From contig CAKVLN010000011.1 of NCBI GenBank assembly GCA_934757275.1, forward strand, positions 1-45,908: DNA of 45,908 nt. The letters run 5' to 3'. The notes under the pieces are model-generated. The model saw only the letters and a program-made list of their open reading frames with translations. It searched no databases and had not been told where the DNA came from. Shown in pieces: positions 25,877-35,513 of this stretch. The stretch is from an uncultured Candidatus Melainabacteria bacterium (lineage in GTDB: Bacteria; Cyanobacteriota; Vampirovibrionia; Gastranaerophilales; Gastranaerophilaceae). The translations under genes were made by a program, and so were the position numbers. Each line of letters begins with the position of its first letter. Within the stretch, counting starts at the first letter, position 1.

Positions 25877-27286
25877 ATGAAAATAAATAAACTTAATTCA
25901 GATGAAGCAAAAGTTAAAAAATTATTATATAACGTTCAAGGCTGCGTGAACAAAGTTCGTTCAAATGAACCGATTAAGCCGGAAAAACTTGCTCGAGATT
26001 TGTATGTTGTTGGAAACAAATGCAAAACTCCAGAAAAAGGAAATATTTTAACAAATTGCTTAACTGCTCTTGCTGAAAAAATGTTAAATATGAAGCAGGA
26101 TAATTTAGCCGGAGTAATATATAGTTTTTTGATTAAGTTTAATAAAGATAATCTGATTGTTTTAAAAAAACTTGTGCCAAAAGCTCTTGAAATAGCGCAA
26201 ATGCAAAAAGACAGCGTCCATGTTGCTGCAAGAACCGGTGAATTGTGTCAAATATATAAAGAATATGAAATTCATGGCCCAAATTATTTGGCTTGTTTGA
26301 ATTTAAGAAAAAATGCGCTAAAGGATATTTGTGAAAATTATGAAACTGTTGGGGAGCGATTTAGGACAATTTCTCGCAAAATTAATAAAAAAGATACCTA
26401 TGTAGAATTATATATAAAGACAAAGCTTGAGCTAGCAAAAGAATTATTGTCGACTAATAAAAAAGAAGCTCGGAAGATTTTATTGTCTGCAAATAAGGAC
26501 TTGGCTTTATTAAGTGAAGATTACAAGATAAATGATGAAAAAAATTATAGCATGATGAAAAAATATATAAGTATAGAATTAACGAATATCATGTTAAGAG
26601 GTAATACGAGTGGGCAAAATGCATCGGAACAATTCGCAAAAATGCAAAAAAATGTTATAGAGGCTATAAAAGAAGGTGCTCCGGTAGAAAATTCAATTTT
26701 TAAAGAGCGTTTTATTGAAATTTATGATGAGTACAAAAATAATTCTTTTGAAGATAAGTTTGTAGATAAGTCACTAAAATTTGTTGAAGAATTAAATAAT
26801 CTTGGAAATCCGATTTTGGCAAATAATATTTGTATAATTTTACAGGAAAAAAATCAATCAAATATTAGAAATCTTAAAGAGATTTCATTGACTCAAATGA
26901 AAGTGAGAGATGAAGCAAACGATATATTTGGTGTATTACATCATAGTATTACAATTCAAAAGCTTTTTAGAAAAGATTCAAACGCTGTTTCTATAAATTC
27001 TTATTTGAAAGCCATTCAATATCATATCAAAGTATTAGATTATATTATTAAAAATTATGATAGTATGTCAAATGAAAGTAGGCTTAAAACAAAAGACGGA
27101 TATATAGAGCAATTAGTATTTGCAAAAGTAAATTCTGCAAGGTTGCAACGAAATAAGAATCCGGAATATTTCAAAAATAATATTAAAGAAGCTGGTGAAT
27201 TGCTTGATGACCTGCCTGCTGGTTATATTGCTGAACACCCCGAAATGAAAAAGATAGTTAGCTTTATTAGGCAATATGTTGATTAA
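25877..27286 (+). CDS. Long helical (TPR-like) protein of unknown function
   Basis: 469 aa from ATG 25877 (weak AAGAAG upstream; an earlier TTG at 25832 is less likely because of its poly-T codons). It is almost wholly alpha-helical and Lys/Asn/Glu-rich, with irregular paired helices like TPR or HEAT repeats (RDLYVVGNKCKTPEKGNILT, AARTGELCQIYKEYE). It has no signal, TM or enzymatic motif. It is followed by a hairpin and flagellin, but a separate promoter serves flagellin. I do not recognise the family. Confidence 0.72.
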   Translation: MKINKLNSDEAKVKKLLYNVQGCVNKVRSNEPIKPEKLARDLYVVGNKCKTPEKGNILTNCLTALAEKMLNMKQDNLAGVIYSFLIKFNKDNLIVLKKLVPKALEIAQMQKDSVHVAARTGELCQIYKEYEIHGPNYLACLNLRKNALKDICENYETVGERFRTISRKINKKDTYVELYIKTKLELAKELLSTNKKEARKILLSANKDLALLSEDYKINDEKNYSMMKKYISIELTNIMLRGNTSGQNASEQFAKMQKNVIEAIKEGAPVENSIFKERFIEIYDEYKNNSFEDKFVDKSLKFVEELNNLGNPILANNICIILQEKNQSNIRNLKEISLTQMKVRDEANDIFGVLHHSITIQKLFRKDSNAVSINSYLKAIQYHIKVLDYIIKNYDSMSNESRLKTKDGYIEQLVFAKVNSARLQRNKNPEYFKNNIKEAGELLDDLPAGYIAEHPEMKKIVSFIRQYVD

Positions 27287-27318
27287 CCATGCTCAATGAG
27301 TATGTTTTATAGATTATG

Positions 27319-27350
27319 ATTATATCTACAACTTTAGTTGTAGATATAAT
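27319..27350 (+). terminator. Perfect 14-bp hairpin after the helical gene
   Basis: ATTATATCTACAAC, loop TTTA, GTTGTAGATATAAT, then TTT. The loop-side TACAACTTTAGTTGTA also pairs with the ACTAAAGTTGTA sequence that overlaps the flagellin promoter at about 27437. Confidence 0.6.
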
Positions 27351-27445
27351 TTTAAAAGTATGTTTTTAGTATTCTTTCAAACCCTTTTATTATTGGCTTT
27401 TAGAAATCTATCTCCTCCAGATGGAGGATTCTATAACTAAAGTTG

Positions 27446-27472
27446 TAAAGTTATCTTTTATTGTGCCGTAAT
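27446..27472 (+). promoter_or_regulatory. FliA promoter of flagellin
   Basis: TAAAGTTA, 11 nt, GCCGTAAT. The match is strong at the -35 and good at the -10, 42 nt before the flagellin ATG. Flagellin is the classical FliA target, which supports the motif's use at the other three sites. Confidence 0.8.
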
Positions 27473-27514
27473 CTATAGGGAAAGGCAATATAAATTTATT
27501 GAAAGGAATTTATT

Positions 27515-28537
27515 ATGGGTGCAACTTCAACAATTACAATTAACACGAATTTGTCTTCCCTAACATGTCAAAAGTATTTAAAAAGTGCTACAAAAGGCAT
27601 GAACTCAGCAATGGAGAAATTATCTACAGGCTTCAAGATAAACTCTGCTAAGGACGACGCAGCTGGTTACGCAGTGTATACTGGCATGGAAGCTAAAGTT
27701 AGTGGTTATGACATTATCGAAACAAACGCTCAAATGGGTTTGGATATGCTTACAACTCAAGAAGGGGTTTTGGATATTATTAACGACTACTTACAAAGAA
27801 TTAGAGATTTGACAATGCAAGCAGCGAACGGTACTTATGGTACAGCTTCATTAAATGCGATTGCATTGGAAGTAACACAAAGAATGGACGAAATTAACCG
27901 TCTTTGTGAAATCACAGACTTTAACGACACTTATCTTTTAGATGGTTCAAGAACAACTGATATTAACTTGCAAGTTGGTCTATATTCAGATAAAAGATGT
28001 GTAATCAAGATGGATTCCTTCTTGTTTGCAAGTGCAAAGTCATCAATGATTTTCGGATTTTCAACAAGCTCACCAATTAGTAGTATGAACTTTTCAAGTG
28101 CTGGTGCAGAAGATGATAAACATACTTATCAAGCTCCAGATGGAAAATGGTATGCTAACGAATTAACTTATCAAATGACTAAAGATGGTATGGTTAAAAA
28201 CGATAACATTGATGGTGCAACTTTGACATCTATCTGTAACGCTATTTATACAAACGATTCAACAGCCAGAGCATTTATTGACCAAATTGATGATGCGATT
28301 GACAATATTTCTCTAAGATGTACTAAAATTGGTGCATTTATGAACAGATTAGATTCAGCAATTGATTCTACTGATGTTCAAAGAGAAAACTTGACAGAAG
28401 CAGTTTCTACAATTAAAGATGCTGATGCTGCAACAGAATCTTCAAACTACATTAAGTATCAAATCTTGCAACAAGCAACCGCAACCTTGTTGTCAACGGC
28501 TAACCAACAGCCATCAATAGCTTTGAACTTGATTTAG
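27515..28537 (+). CDS. fliC: Flagellin
   Basis: 340 aa, the flagellar filament subunit exported by the flagellar type III system. The conserved N-terminal D0/D1 region shows NLSSLTCQKYLKSATKGMN, SAMEKLSTGFKINSAKDDAA and LTTQEGVLDIINDYLQRIRD. The C-terminal D1/D0 shows STIKDADAATESSNYIKYQI and LQQATATLLSTANQQPSIAL. The variable middle (about 165-250) is short. GAAAGGAA lies 7 nt before ATG. It is single in this window and monocistronic. Confidence 0.96.
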   Translation: MGATSTITINTNLSSLTCQKYLKSATKGMNSAMEKLSTGFKINSAKDDAAGYAVYTGMEAKVSGYDIIETNAQMGLDMLTTQEGVLDIINDYLQRIRDLTMQAANGTYGTASLNAIALEVTQRMDEINRLCEITDFNDTYLLDGSRTTDINLQVGLYSDKRCVIKMDSFLFASAKSSMIFGFSTSSPISSMNFSSAGAEDDKHTYQAPDGKWYANELTYQMTKDGMVKNDNIDGATLTSICNAIYTNDSTARAFIDQIDDAIDNISLRCTKIGAFMNRLDSAIDSTDVQRENLTEAVSTIKDADAATESSNYIKYQILQQATATLLSTANQQPSIALNLI

Positions 28538-28644
28538 TTAAGTTATAGAAATTAAACAGACGAAAAGTAAGGTTTATTTGCCCTGCTCTAGCTCTGTTGT
28601 GAAAAAACGAAATAATAATATAGATAATAAAGGTCCTTTCAATG

Positions 28645-28671
28645 ACCCTCGTAGTATTGCGCTACGAGGGT
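28645..28671 (+). terminator. Flagellin terminator
   Basis: ACCCTCGTAG, 7-nt loop, CTACGAGGGT, then TTGCCTTTTG. About 107 nt after the flagellin stop. No gene lies in 28538-28789. Confidence 0.65.
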
Positions 28672-28682
28672 TTGCCTTTTGT

Positions 28683-28707
28683 GTTGTTGGGCTGAAAGCC
28701 CAACAAC
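28683..28707. repeat. GTTGTTGGGCT palindrome
   Basis: GTTGTTGGGCT, GAA, AGCCCAACAAC. Same type as 25160-25178; possibly a REP-like unit. Confidence 0.5.
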
Positions 28708-28789
28708 TACCAACATTATCAACTTTCTACCATTTTCTCTTAGCCACGTTGTCTGATTAATTTTCTTCTTTTCGTCTTAAACTTAAATT

Positions 28790-30097
28790 ATGACAAACTA
28801 TGTAAACCAACTTTTAACCGCTTATGGCGAAAATACAAACCTCCAGTTTGACGTATGGAGCAATGAACACGCTTTTGTTGCAGGAAACAAAAAGTGGATA
28901 GCAAATATTTTGCCAGTCGAGCTTCTCAAAAGAACGCTTAAACAAACTGTTGAAAGCCTTGTTACTCTGAATGAAACTGGTGATTTTTACAACCAATTTC
29001 CAGACACTGTAATTAGTCCAAACTATGGTCATAAATGGGGCAGGCGAGCAAATTATATCGAAATTAACAACCGTGCGATTGCTGAGATGGTTGGCGATAA
29101 AACAAAAAATGGCTTGTTGAGTACAATGAAATTGTTGCCAGCAATTCCGCCTTCTGCAAAAAGTTGGGCAAATTGCATTATATTATCGCAAATTTTTCCT
29201 AATATTTATGGTGATGGTTACAACAAAGGTAATGAAGAAAATTCGATTTATGGAATAAAACTCAATGCGGGTTATAGTGTAAATATTGTTGATTTCGGAA
29301 TTGATTTGTCGCCAGAAAATCAGTTTGTCGCATTTAATGATTTAGCGCATTTGCATGGACTAAAAACAGGTTTTAGAACTGTGATTTCTGCCGACCAAAT
29401 CAAGGTTAGTGAACCGTACAAAGAAGATGTGACTTTTAATTGGCAAAATCAAGAACACCAAGAGTTGTTTATAAACGAGCATGTCAAACTTGTGAAACTC
29501 GGGTTTGAAGCTATCTTTATAGATTCGGCTAAACATATTGGTGGATATGATATGGGGAATTATTCAGGCGTAGGTGCTTTGCCGGAATATCATCAAATGC
29601 AATATATTTTAAATGAAATTCGTAAACGTTCAGGTTCATTTAGCATAAGTTTTGTAGGAGAGAAAAGTACTGGAGATTTTGACAGATATAAAAATTTGGG
29701 GTTAACAGCAGGTACTGCTTTTGTAACGCCTGATGATTATGACAAAGTAAAATGTTGGTCAACAAAATTTAAGTATAATAAAGATTATGCTCCAGGGGTT
29801 GAAGTTTCTAATGATAACGACACTGGTGGCAGAAGTTATGAAGACCGTTTAAAGCGTATAAATTCAATTCTGTTTGCTTATGAATATCCAAGCGACAAAC
29901 TCCCTAGTTTTATGCAAATGGAGGACTTGTTTCCGCTCAGATACGATACAAACACTCACAATCTTATGATGACAAACCCTTCTTATTCAACTGATGGCTC
30001 GAAAGAAACTCATTGGGAAAATCTTTTTACTAAAGAGGACGGCAGAGTTTATAATGCTAAGGTTGGAGAATTATTTGCGTATGCTCTTAATTTATAA
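28790..30097 (+). CDS. Divergent alpha-amylase-type (GH13-like) TIM-barrel protein
   Basis: 435 aa. The strands and key positions follow clan GH-H: FEAIFIDSAKHIGG with D245 at the nucleophile, FVGEKS with E291 at the acid/base, and a later NDNDTGG at the third Asp. NFxD-type loops such as PNYGHKWGRR precede them. It is much diverged, so substrate cannot be named; an alpha-glucan or glycogen role is plausible because a GH57 gene lies convergent next door. It has no signal peptide and is cytoplasmic. No SD is seen; TAAACT sits 6 nt before ATG, which again suggests a leaderless start, though -35 is weak. Confidence 0.7.
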   Translation: MTNYVNQLLTAYGENTNLQFDVWSNEHAFVAGNKKWIANILPVELLKRTLKQTVESLVTLNETGDFYNQFPDTVISPNYGHKWGRRANYIEINNRAIAEMVGDKTKNGLLSTMKLLPAIPPSAKSWANCIILSQIFPNIYGDGYNKGNEENSIYGIKLNAGYSVNIVDFGIDLSPENQFVAFNDLAHLHGLKTGFRTVISADQIKVSEPYKEDVTFNWQNQEHQELFINEHVKLVKLGFEAIFIDSAKHIGGYDMGNYSGVGALPEYHQMQYILNEIRKRSGSFSISFVGEKSTGDFDRYKNLGLTAGTAFVTPDDYDKVKCWSTKFKYNKDYAPGVEVSNDNDTGGRSYEDRLKRINSILFAYEYPSDKLPSFMQMEDLFPLRYDTNTHNLMMTNPSYSTDGSKETHWENLFTKEDGRVYNAKVGELFAYALNL

Positions 30098-30104
30098 ATA
30101 TGAT

Positions 30105-30130
30105 AAAGGTCAAGCATTGCTTGACCTTTT
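30105..30130. terminator. Bidirectional terminator between glycoside-hydrolase genes
   Basis: AAAGGTCAAG, loop CATTG, CTTGACCTTT with T on both sides. Confidence 0.9.
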
Positions 30131-30133
30131 GAC

Positions 30134-32653
30134 TTAATCTTTGTTTGCTATTAAAGCTCTATTAAACATCTGTCTGTAATAATCCATATTGATATTCAAG
30201 TCTTCGCCAATCTCAAACAACATTACAATCAAATCTCTATCAGCTTGGCAGTTAATTTTTTGGATAATTTCTTCCATGTTTGTAACAATTTTTGAGAAGT
30301 AGTAGCTTTGAGCTTCTGCTATATCAACTTTAATCTCAAGTTTTGCAATGCAATCTAGCAAATCGAGTGTTGCATCAACCTGTTGCAAATCAAGAGCGTA
30401 AGACAATCTGTTTATGTTTTGAGCAATCTTTTTGCTGAAAATTTTTGAAGTAGGTGTCTTATCGATTTCTATACCAATACGTTTTGATTCAAAGTTTAAA
30501 TCAGACGCTTGTTGGATAATATCTGCATCTAAGAAACCACGAGAATCTATAAACAAATCGTTGAATTGCTTTGTCAAAACATATTGCGCAGAAATTTTAA
30601 ATTCTTTTGGAATGTCTAAGCCTAAAGTTTGCATTTGGTAAATAGAACCTTTGCCTTCGTTGTACATAGATTCATAAGTGTTTGCAAATATTTGCAACTT
30701 GCCTTTTAACATAGTTTGCAAAATCTTACGTCTTTCTTCTATGAAGATATCTTTTAACGTAAAGTATTCTTTACCAAAATAACTGTCCATTGTTCTAATT
30801 ATTTCAGTAAGTGGAGAAACCAGATAAGTTCTGACAAGTTCTTTTTGAATTGTTTCAAAATCATCAGAGTATTCTTTGATTGCGCAATGGAAATCTCCAC
30901 CAGAGAATTGAAGTAGGGCAAAAATCATATTTGATTTTTCTAATGTAACCTTTGATTCAACTTCAATATGACCTATAACAAGTTTAGAGTTCCCCTTCGT
31001 AACACTTTTATAAGAGTGTTTATTAATTTTATAGCAATAAACATTTTCTTCGTCTTCAATATCGGTGTATAAAGATGAAATTGCCCAAAGACTAACAATC
31101 TGTTTAGAAGTTACGATTGATGGTTTTACAAACCTTTCGTAAACATCTTTGCCAGTGCCAAATTCTGGAATATTACTTTTTGCCTCTTTTAGAATTTCTA
31201 GGAACGGAGTTTCTAAGTCCTTTTTCATGAAAGATTTTGCAAGTTGCATTACTCTTGCAGCGTATTTCATTATCTGAACGGTTTCTATGCCTGAAATTTC
31301 AGAGAAGAACCAACCACAACTTGTGTACATAAGCATAGCTTGTCTTTGAATTTCTAATAGCTCCATTGCTTTAACTTTTTGTTCGTCAGTTAAATCTTCT
31401 AAGAAGTATTCCTCTTGGTAATTCTTTACACTAATATCACTTCTGTCCATTATTACTGAAATATAGTTTTCACGAGCTTCTAGTGGATCTTTATAGAATT
31501 TTTTACCTTGCTTGTGATAAAGTGCAGCCATTTCATCTCTCAAAAAGTCGAGAGCAGCTCTAAGTGGTTTTCTCCATTTTTGATTCCACCCTGGGTGTCC
31601 GCCAGTTGAGCAACCGCAATCGTCAGACCATCTGCCAACGCCGTGTGAGCAACTCCAAGAAGAAACTGGCTTGATTTCAACCTCCCAATCACTTCTGTAT
31701 TTTTCTAAATATTCAGCGTAATTTGTGATTGTGAAACCAGCGTCTTTAACTCTCAATTTCATTGCGTAAGCCAGAGCCATATCGCCAAATTTTGTGTGGT
31801 GGCCGTAGCTTTCGCCATCGGTTGCAATGTTAACTAATTGCGGATAGTTTCTTAAATCAGAAATACCGTCTTTCAATCTGTTTACAAATTTGTTTCCATC
31901 TGTCAAAAGTTCATCGAATGCAACGGAACGAGAAATTGCACCGTCATAGAAGAAGAGGTCAATGAATTTCCCTGGAGCAGATTTGATGTAATATCTGTAA
32001 GAACGAGCAGGGTCAATGTTGCCCCAACTTACATCTTGCCATGTTTTTTCGCCTTTTTTTCTAATTCGTTGAGCTTGATATGGTGAAAGTATTGTAAATT
32101 TAATGCCATTTTCAACCAAAACTCTCAAGGTATCATCGTCGCAGGCAGTTTCTGCAAGCCAAATGCCTTCTGGTTTTCTGCCAAAGCGGTATTCAAAATC
32201 TTTTATGCCCCATTTTACTTGAGTTTGCTTATCTCTTTCGTTTGCAAGTGGCATAATCATGTGGTTGTAAACTTGCGCAATAGCGTTGCCGTGTCCGTTG
32301 TGCGTACGTCTAGAATTTATATCCGCTTTAATTACACGTTCATAAGTAAGCGGTGCAAATTCTTCTAGCCAAGAGAGTAAGGTTGGACCGAAGTTGTAGC
32401 TGATATATTCATAGTTGTTTACAACATTCAAAATTTGGTTTTTAGAATTAACAATTTTTGAAACAGAATTTGGGTTGTAACATTCGTTGTTAATTCTTTC
32501 GTTCCAATCGTGAAACGGTAACGCACTGTCCTGTTGCTCAATCGCTTCTAGCCAGGGGTTTTCTCTAGGTGGTTGGTAAAAGTGACCATGAACGGTTAAA
32601 AACACTTCTTTTTTTATTTGTTTCTCTTTTTCATTACTTACAACTTCTGGCAT
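30134..32653 (-). CDS. GH57-family glycoside hydrolase with DUF3536
   Basis: 839 aa. The N-terminal GH57 (beta/alpha)7 domain shows LTVHGHFYQPPREN, IWLAETACDDDTLRVL (Glu nucleophile candidate), and ATDGESYGHHTKFGDMAL. The C-terminal half matches the DUF3536 extension of cyanobacterial and deltaproteobacterial GH57 proteins, with SSWSCSHGVGRWSDDCGC as a landmark. Expected role: alpha-glucan (glycogen-type) processing in the cytoplasm; the exact reaction is unproven for this subfamily. The small exported gene upstream ends 2 nt before its ATG, so the two form an operon. Confidence 0.88.
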   Translation of the reverse strand: MPEVVSNEKEKQIKKEVFLTVHGHFYQPPRENPWLEAIEQQDSALPFHDWNERINNECYNPNSVSKIVNSKNQILNVVNNYEYISYNFGPTLLSWLEEFAPLTYERVIKADINSRRTHNGHGNAIAQVYNHMIMPLANERDKQTQVKWGIKDFEYRFGRKPEGIWLAETACDDDTLRVLVENGIKFTILSPYQAQRIRKKGEKTWQDVSWGNIDPARSYRYYIKSAPGKFIDLFFYDGAISRSVAFDELLTDGNKFVNRLKDGISDLRNYPQLVNIATDGESYGHHTKFGDMALAYAMKLRVKDAGFTITNYAEYLEKYRSDWEVEIKPVSSWSCSHGVGRWSDDCGCSTGGHPGWNQKWRKPLRAALDFLRDEMAALYHKQGKKFYKDPLEARENYISVIMDRSDISVKNYQEEYFLEDLTDEQKVKAMELLEIQRQAMLMYTSCGWFFSEISGIETVQIMKYAARVMQLAKSFMKKDLETPFLEILKEAKSNIPEFGTGKDVYERFVKPSIVTSKQIVSLWAISSLYTDIEDEENVYCYKINKHSYKSVTKGNSKLVIGHIEVESKVTLEKSNMIFALLQFSGGDFHCAIKEYSDDFETIQKELVRTYLVSPLTEIIRTMDSYFGKEYFTLKDIFIEERRKILQTMLKGKLQIFANTYESMYNEGKGSIYQMQTLGLDIPKEFKISAQYVLTKQFNDLFIDSRGFLDADIIQQASDLNFESKRIGIEIDKTPTSKIFSKKIAQNINRLSYALDLQQVDATLDLLDCIAKLEIKVDIAEAQSYYFSKIVTNMEEIIQKINCQADRDLIVMLFEIGEDLNINMDYYRQMFNRALIANKD

Positions 32654-32655
32654 AA

Positions 32656-33189
32656 TTATTTAACTCCGTCTTTCTTCTCTTCTGGTGCTTTTTTTGTAAC
32701 GGTTAATTGCTTAACATCAATCCAAGCGTCACCTAAAGCGTCAGAAAATACCACGCCTTTGATTTGGATTTCGTCATTAGTCTTTAAATCGATAAATTTT
32801 TCAGCCTCTGTTCTTTTTAAAAATAATTTCATTTCAGAAAGTGGAATATCATGAGTTGAATCTTCTCTTCTGATTAAGAAAGAAATATAATCGTCAGAAG
32901 ATTTGAATGCAGGTTTGTAATCTAAACCCAGAGTAGAGAATTTGTCAAATTTAGCCTTCATCAAAACAGTTTTGTTCAAGTAGCTTGTCGGGTGGTTAAC
33001 AATTGTAAGTGGCGCTACTTCAAAGACTTGTGTTGTTGTAGGTTCTGTAACAACTGATTGTTGACTTTTGGTTTGTAATGTATTGGCTGGTTGGGCAACA
33101 ACTTTGTCAATACAAATAGCGCTTGTTGTTAAAATACCTGCTGATAAGGCAACTAGCATAATTGATTTTATATATTTAAAATATTTCAT
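32656..33189 (-). CDS. Membrane-anchored or exported protein with OB-like domain, unknown
   Basis: 177 aa from ATG 33189 (GAGGG 8 nt upstream). A hydrophobic N-terminus (YIKSIMLVALSAGILTTSAI) is a signal or anchor. A Thr/Gln-rich linker precedes a beta-rich domain (about 55-165: VLMKAKFDKFSTLGLDYK, SFLIRREDSTHDI, DEIQIKGVVFSDALGDAWID) of the OB-fold sort. The tail is Lys-rich. It is directly upstream of the GH57 gene. Function not recognised; the co-operonic link to glucan metabolism is only positional. Confidence 0.7.
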   Translation of the reverse strand: MKYFKYIKSIMLVALSAGILTTSAICIDKVVAQPANTLQTKSQQSVVTEPTTTQVFEVAPLTIVNHPTSYLNKTVLMKAKFDKFSTLGLDYKPAFKSSDDYISFLIRREDSTHDIPLSEMKLFLKRTEAEKFIDLKTNDEIQIKGVVFSDALGDAWIDVKQLTVTKKAPEEKKDGVK

Positions 33190-33282
33190 AATATTACCCT
33201 CTTCTTTTCTCACATTGTAGCATGCTTTCAGCCAATTGTAAATTTTGCCAAATGGGGAGTTTTTAATTATGAAATATTAAAA

Positions 33283-35190
33283 TTATGCCATGTTTCTTTC
33301 GTCTTGAATTTTGTCGATTTCTTTTTGAGTTGTAACAGAAACGCCAACTAGGTTGAACTTAGATAAATCAACTTCTTTTGCTGCTGCAACCATACCAGAG
33401 AAAGAACCTGTGATTTTGTTCAAGAACAAGTTTTGAACAGTTGTTGAAGCGTTTGAAAAATAGTTCATAGCCCAATCTTGAGTAGTAGAACCCATATCAC
33501 TGAACTTTTTGAAAACTTCTGTAGCAAAACCGAATTTTGATTCGCCAGTTTCTTTTAAGTATGTTGTGATGTTTTCAGCACTTCTAAAGGCTTTGTTTTT
33601 CAAATCATAAACTTCATTTACGCTGCTTTTTTTCTCTTCAGCGTAAATTCTTTCATCATCTTTAACACTTTTTTCAACTGTAAATTTAGTGTCTTTTTGT
33701 TCAGAATTTGCTTTGATTTGGTTCAATAAAGCTTGTTGTCTAACTTGTGCTTCTTTGTATTCTGTTTCAGATTTTGTGTTAACGATTTCTGTAGAACCAG
33801 CTTTTTCAGTTGCTGGAGCATTCAATTCTGCACCAGTATTTTCAACAACGGTTGTATAGTTGCCGTTTGTAGCTTTGTCCATTGCTTTTGCAAAATCTGC
33901 TTTTGCTTCTTCTGAGAAAACTTCTGGATTGTTTTGAACATATTCGTTAACTGTGTTTAAAACGTCTGTGTAGTTTGGAAGTTCGTAAGCATCTTTGTTT
34001 AAGCGTTTCAAATGTTCGTCTTTAAATGCTTCTGAAAGATTTGCGTTGATATGTGTACCAACAAATTCACCAGCTTCACCAGCGTTGATTTTGTTGTTGT
34101 ATTCAAGTAATAATTTTTGTTCAGCTTCTGTTAATTCAACTTCAACGCCTTCTGCTTTTGCTTTTTCTATCTTAGCATTGATTGCTTTTAAAGCTTCGCC
34201 GTTTTGTTCAAACCATTGTTGGCGATATACGTTGCTTGTTTCGTGAGTTTTAACGCTATTTTCTTCTGTCAATTTAGAGTTAGCTAATGTGTAAATTGCA
34301 GTTGCTTCGTCTTTGTTCAAGTATTCGCCATTAGGGTCTGCAGTAGTTGTGATGTCATTTTTAGGATCAACAATCTTCGTTGCTACAGCTTGAACAGTTT
34401 TTTCTGTTGTGCAGCTATGGAACAAAGCTTTTAAACCATCTAGTTTATTTTCTTTGTATAAGTGTTTAAGAGCTTGAGTAAAATATGCTTTTTCTTCTTC
34501 GCTGGAATTGATTAACAATCTACCAAAAGTTTGCAATTGAGCTTTCTTAGCTTGTTCTGGCGAAGAGAATTTTTGGTTAACGCTTTTACCTAAAACATCG
34601 CCAAAGAATTTTTCAATGGCTTTGCCTAATTCTTCTGGAGATGTGTTTTGAATTGTTGCACCTTTTGGTAAACAACCAGTAGCAATCAATCTTTGCATTA
34701 GTGAATGTCTAGTAGATTTATCACTGTTTGCTTTTTTGAAACCTTCGATTGACCAACCTGTAGAAAGTGCGGTGAAGTAATTGTTGCTCAATTTTGCAAC
34801 TTGTTTGATGTCGATTTTGCCATTAACGATTGAATCGTTGATAGCAGCTTCTAAAGCTTTTTTGAAGTTTTCTACAACCTTTTTTCTTTTTTCTTCTGAA
34901 ATTTGTTTGATGTCATCTTCTTGCATTCTGCATGCAAGTTGAATAGCAGGATTTTTCTTTAAATCTGCAACTGTTAAACCATATTTTTCATATTTTTTAC
35001 AAATTTCACTTAAAATATTATCAATTTCAGTAGAAATTTTTTCGTTTATTTCGTTTTCTGGAACTGTTTCTTTGTCAAAGATGCAGTTTTTTGAAGCAGT
35101 AGAGTTTGTATCAGCAACTTGGTTTGTTTCGCCTACTGCTAAAACAGGTTTGTTATATTCATTAATATTACTGTTAATACCAACTGACAT
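33283..35190 (-). CDS. Large helical protein of unknown function
   Basis: 635 aa from ATG 35190 (GAGG 8 nt upstream; the frame extends 16 codons further without SD). There is no signal peptide or TM. It is mostly helical and Lys/Glu/Ala-rich, with DLKKNPAIQLACRMQEDDIK, a mid coiled coil (about 360-390) and an ending LVGVSVTTQKEIDKIQ. The Asn-rich N-terminus (SVGINSNINEYNKPV) is reminiscent of type III or flagellar export substrates, but this is impression only. An inverted copy of ATTAAGTTTTGTAA lies 64 nt upstream of its ATG. Unknown family. Confidence 0.65.
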   Translation of the reverse strand: MSVGINSNINEYNKPVLAVGETNQVADTNSTASKNCIFDKETVPENEINEKISTEIDNILSEICKKYEKYGLTVADLKKNPAIQLACRMQEDDIKQISEEKRKKVVENFKKALEAAINDSIVNGKIDIKQVAKLSNNYFTALSTGWSIEGFKKANSDKSTRHSLMQRLIATGCLPKGATIQNTSPEELGKAIEKFFGDVLGKSVNQKFSSPEQAKKAQLQTFGRLLINSSEEEKAYFTQALKHLYKENKLDGLKALFHSCTTEKTVQAVATKIVDPKNDITTTADPNGEYLNKDEATAIYTLANSKLTEENSVKTHETSNVYRQQWFEQNGEALKAINAKIEKAKAEGVEVELTEAEQKLLLEYNNKINAGEAGEFVGTHINANLSEAFKDEHLKRLNKDAYELPNYTDVLNTVNEYVQNNPEVFSEEAKADFAKAMDKATNGNYTTVVENTGAELNAPATEKAGSTEIVNTKSETEYKEAQVRQQALLNQIKANSEQKDTKFTVEKSVKDDERIYAEEKKSSVNEVYDLKNKAFRSAENITTYLKETGESKFGFATEVFKKFSDMGSTTQDWAMNYFSNASTTVQNLFLNKITGSFSGMVAAAKEVDLSKFNLVGVSVTTQKEIDKIQDERNMA

Positions 35191-35253
35191 CTTAATTACC
35201 TCATGTATATAAAGTCTTAAAGAAAAAGCTGATTTCAATGAGTCTAAAAATGT

Positions 35254-35267
35254 TTACAAAACTTAAT
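35254..35267 (-). promoter_or_regulatory. ATTAAGTTTTGTAA motif upstream of the 635-aa gene
   Basis: The same 14-mer occurs at 7185-7198 and 12355-12368 on the plus strand, in gaps before the two FliA-promoter genes (7851 and 12511). It may be a shared control site. Unproven. Confidence 0.35.
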
Positions 35268-35313
35268 AAATTTGTTGTGGCGAAGGCTATTTAAAAGAGG
35301 AAAGGTGGTTGAA

Positions 35314-35478
35314 GTGAATAGGTGAATGGGGGAATAGGTCAATAGGTCAATAGGTCAATAAGTGAATAAGTGAATAAGTGAATAAGTTCGTATTAAATTT
35401 TGTTTTTTGTTATGCGTTCATTATATGTATTAAATAAAAAAATATTAAAAAGGACTTATTCACTTTCTATCCTATTCT
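35314..35478. repeat. Heptad palindromic element, longest copy (A6)
   Basis: About ten tandem heptads (GTGAATAGGTGAATG, GTCAATA repeated, GTGAATAA repeated), then TTCGTATTAAAT, TATGCGTTCATTATA and a right arm GGACTTATTCACTTTC. It fills most of the gap between the 635-aa and 114-aa genes. Heptad number differs among copies, which suggests slippage. Confidence 0.8.
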
Positions 35479-35513
35479 CTAACTTCATCAAACATTTCAA
35501 GCCGAATGTGAGC

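Noticed and set aside
28578..28760. 60-codon frame after flagellin
   Set aside because: Lies over the terminator and a palindrome, no SD, no recognisable sequence.
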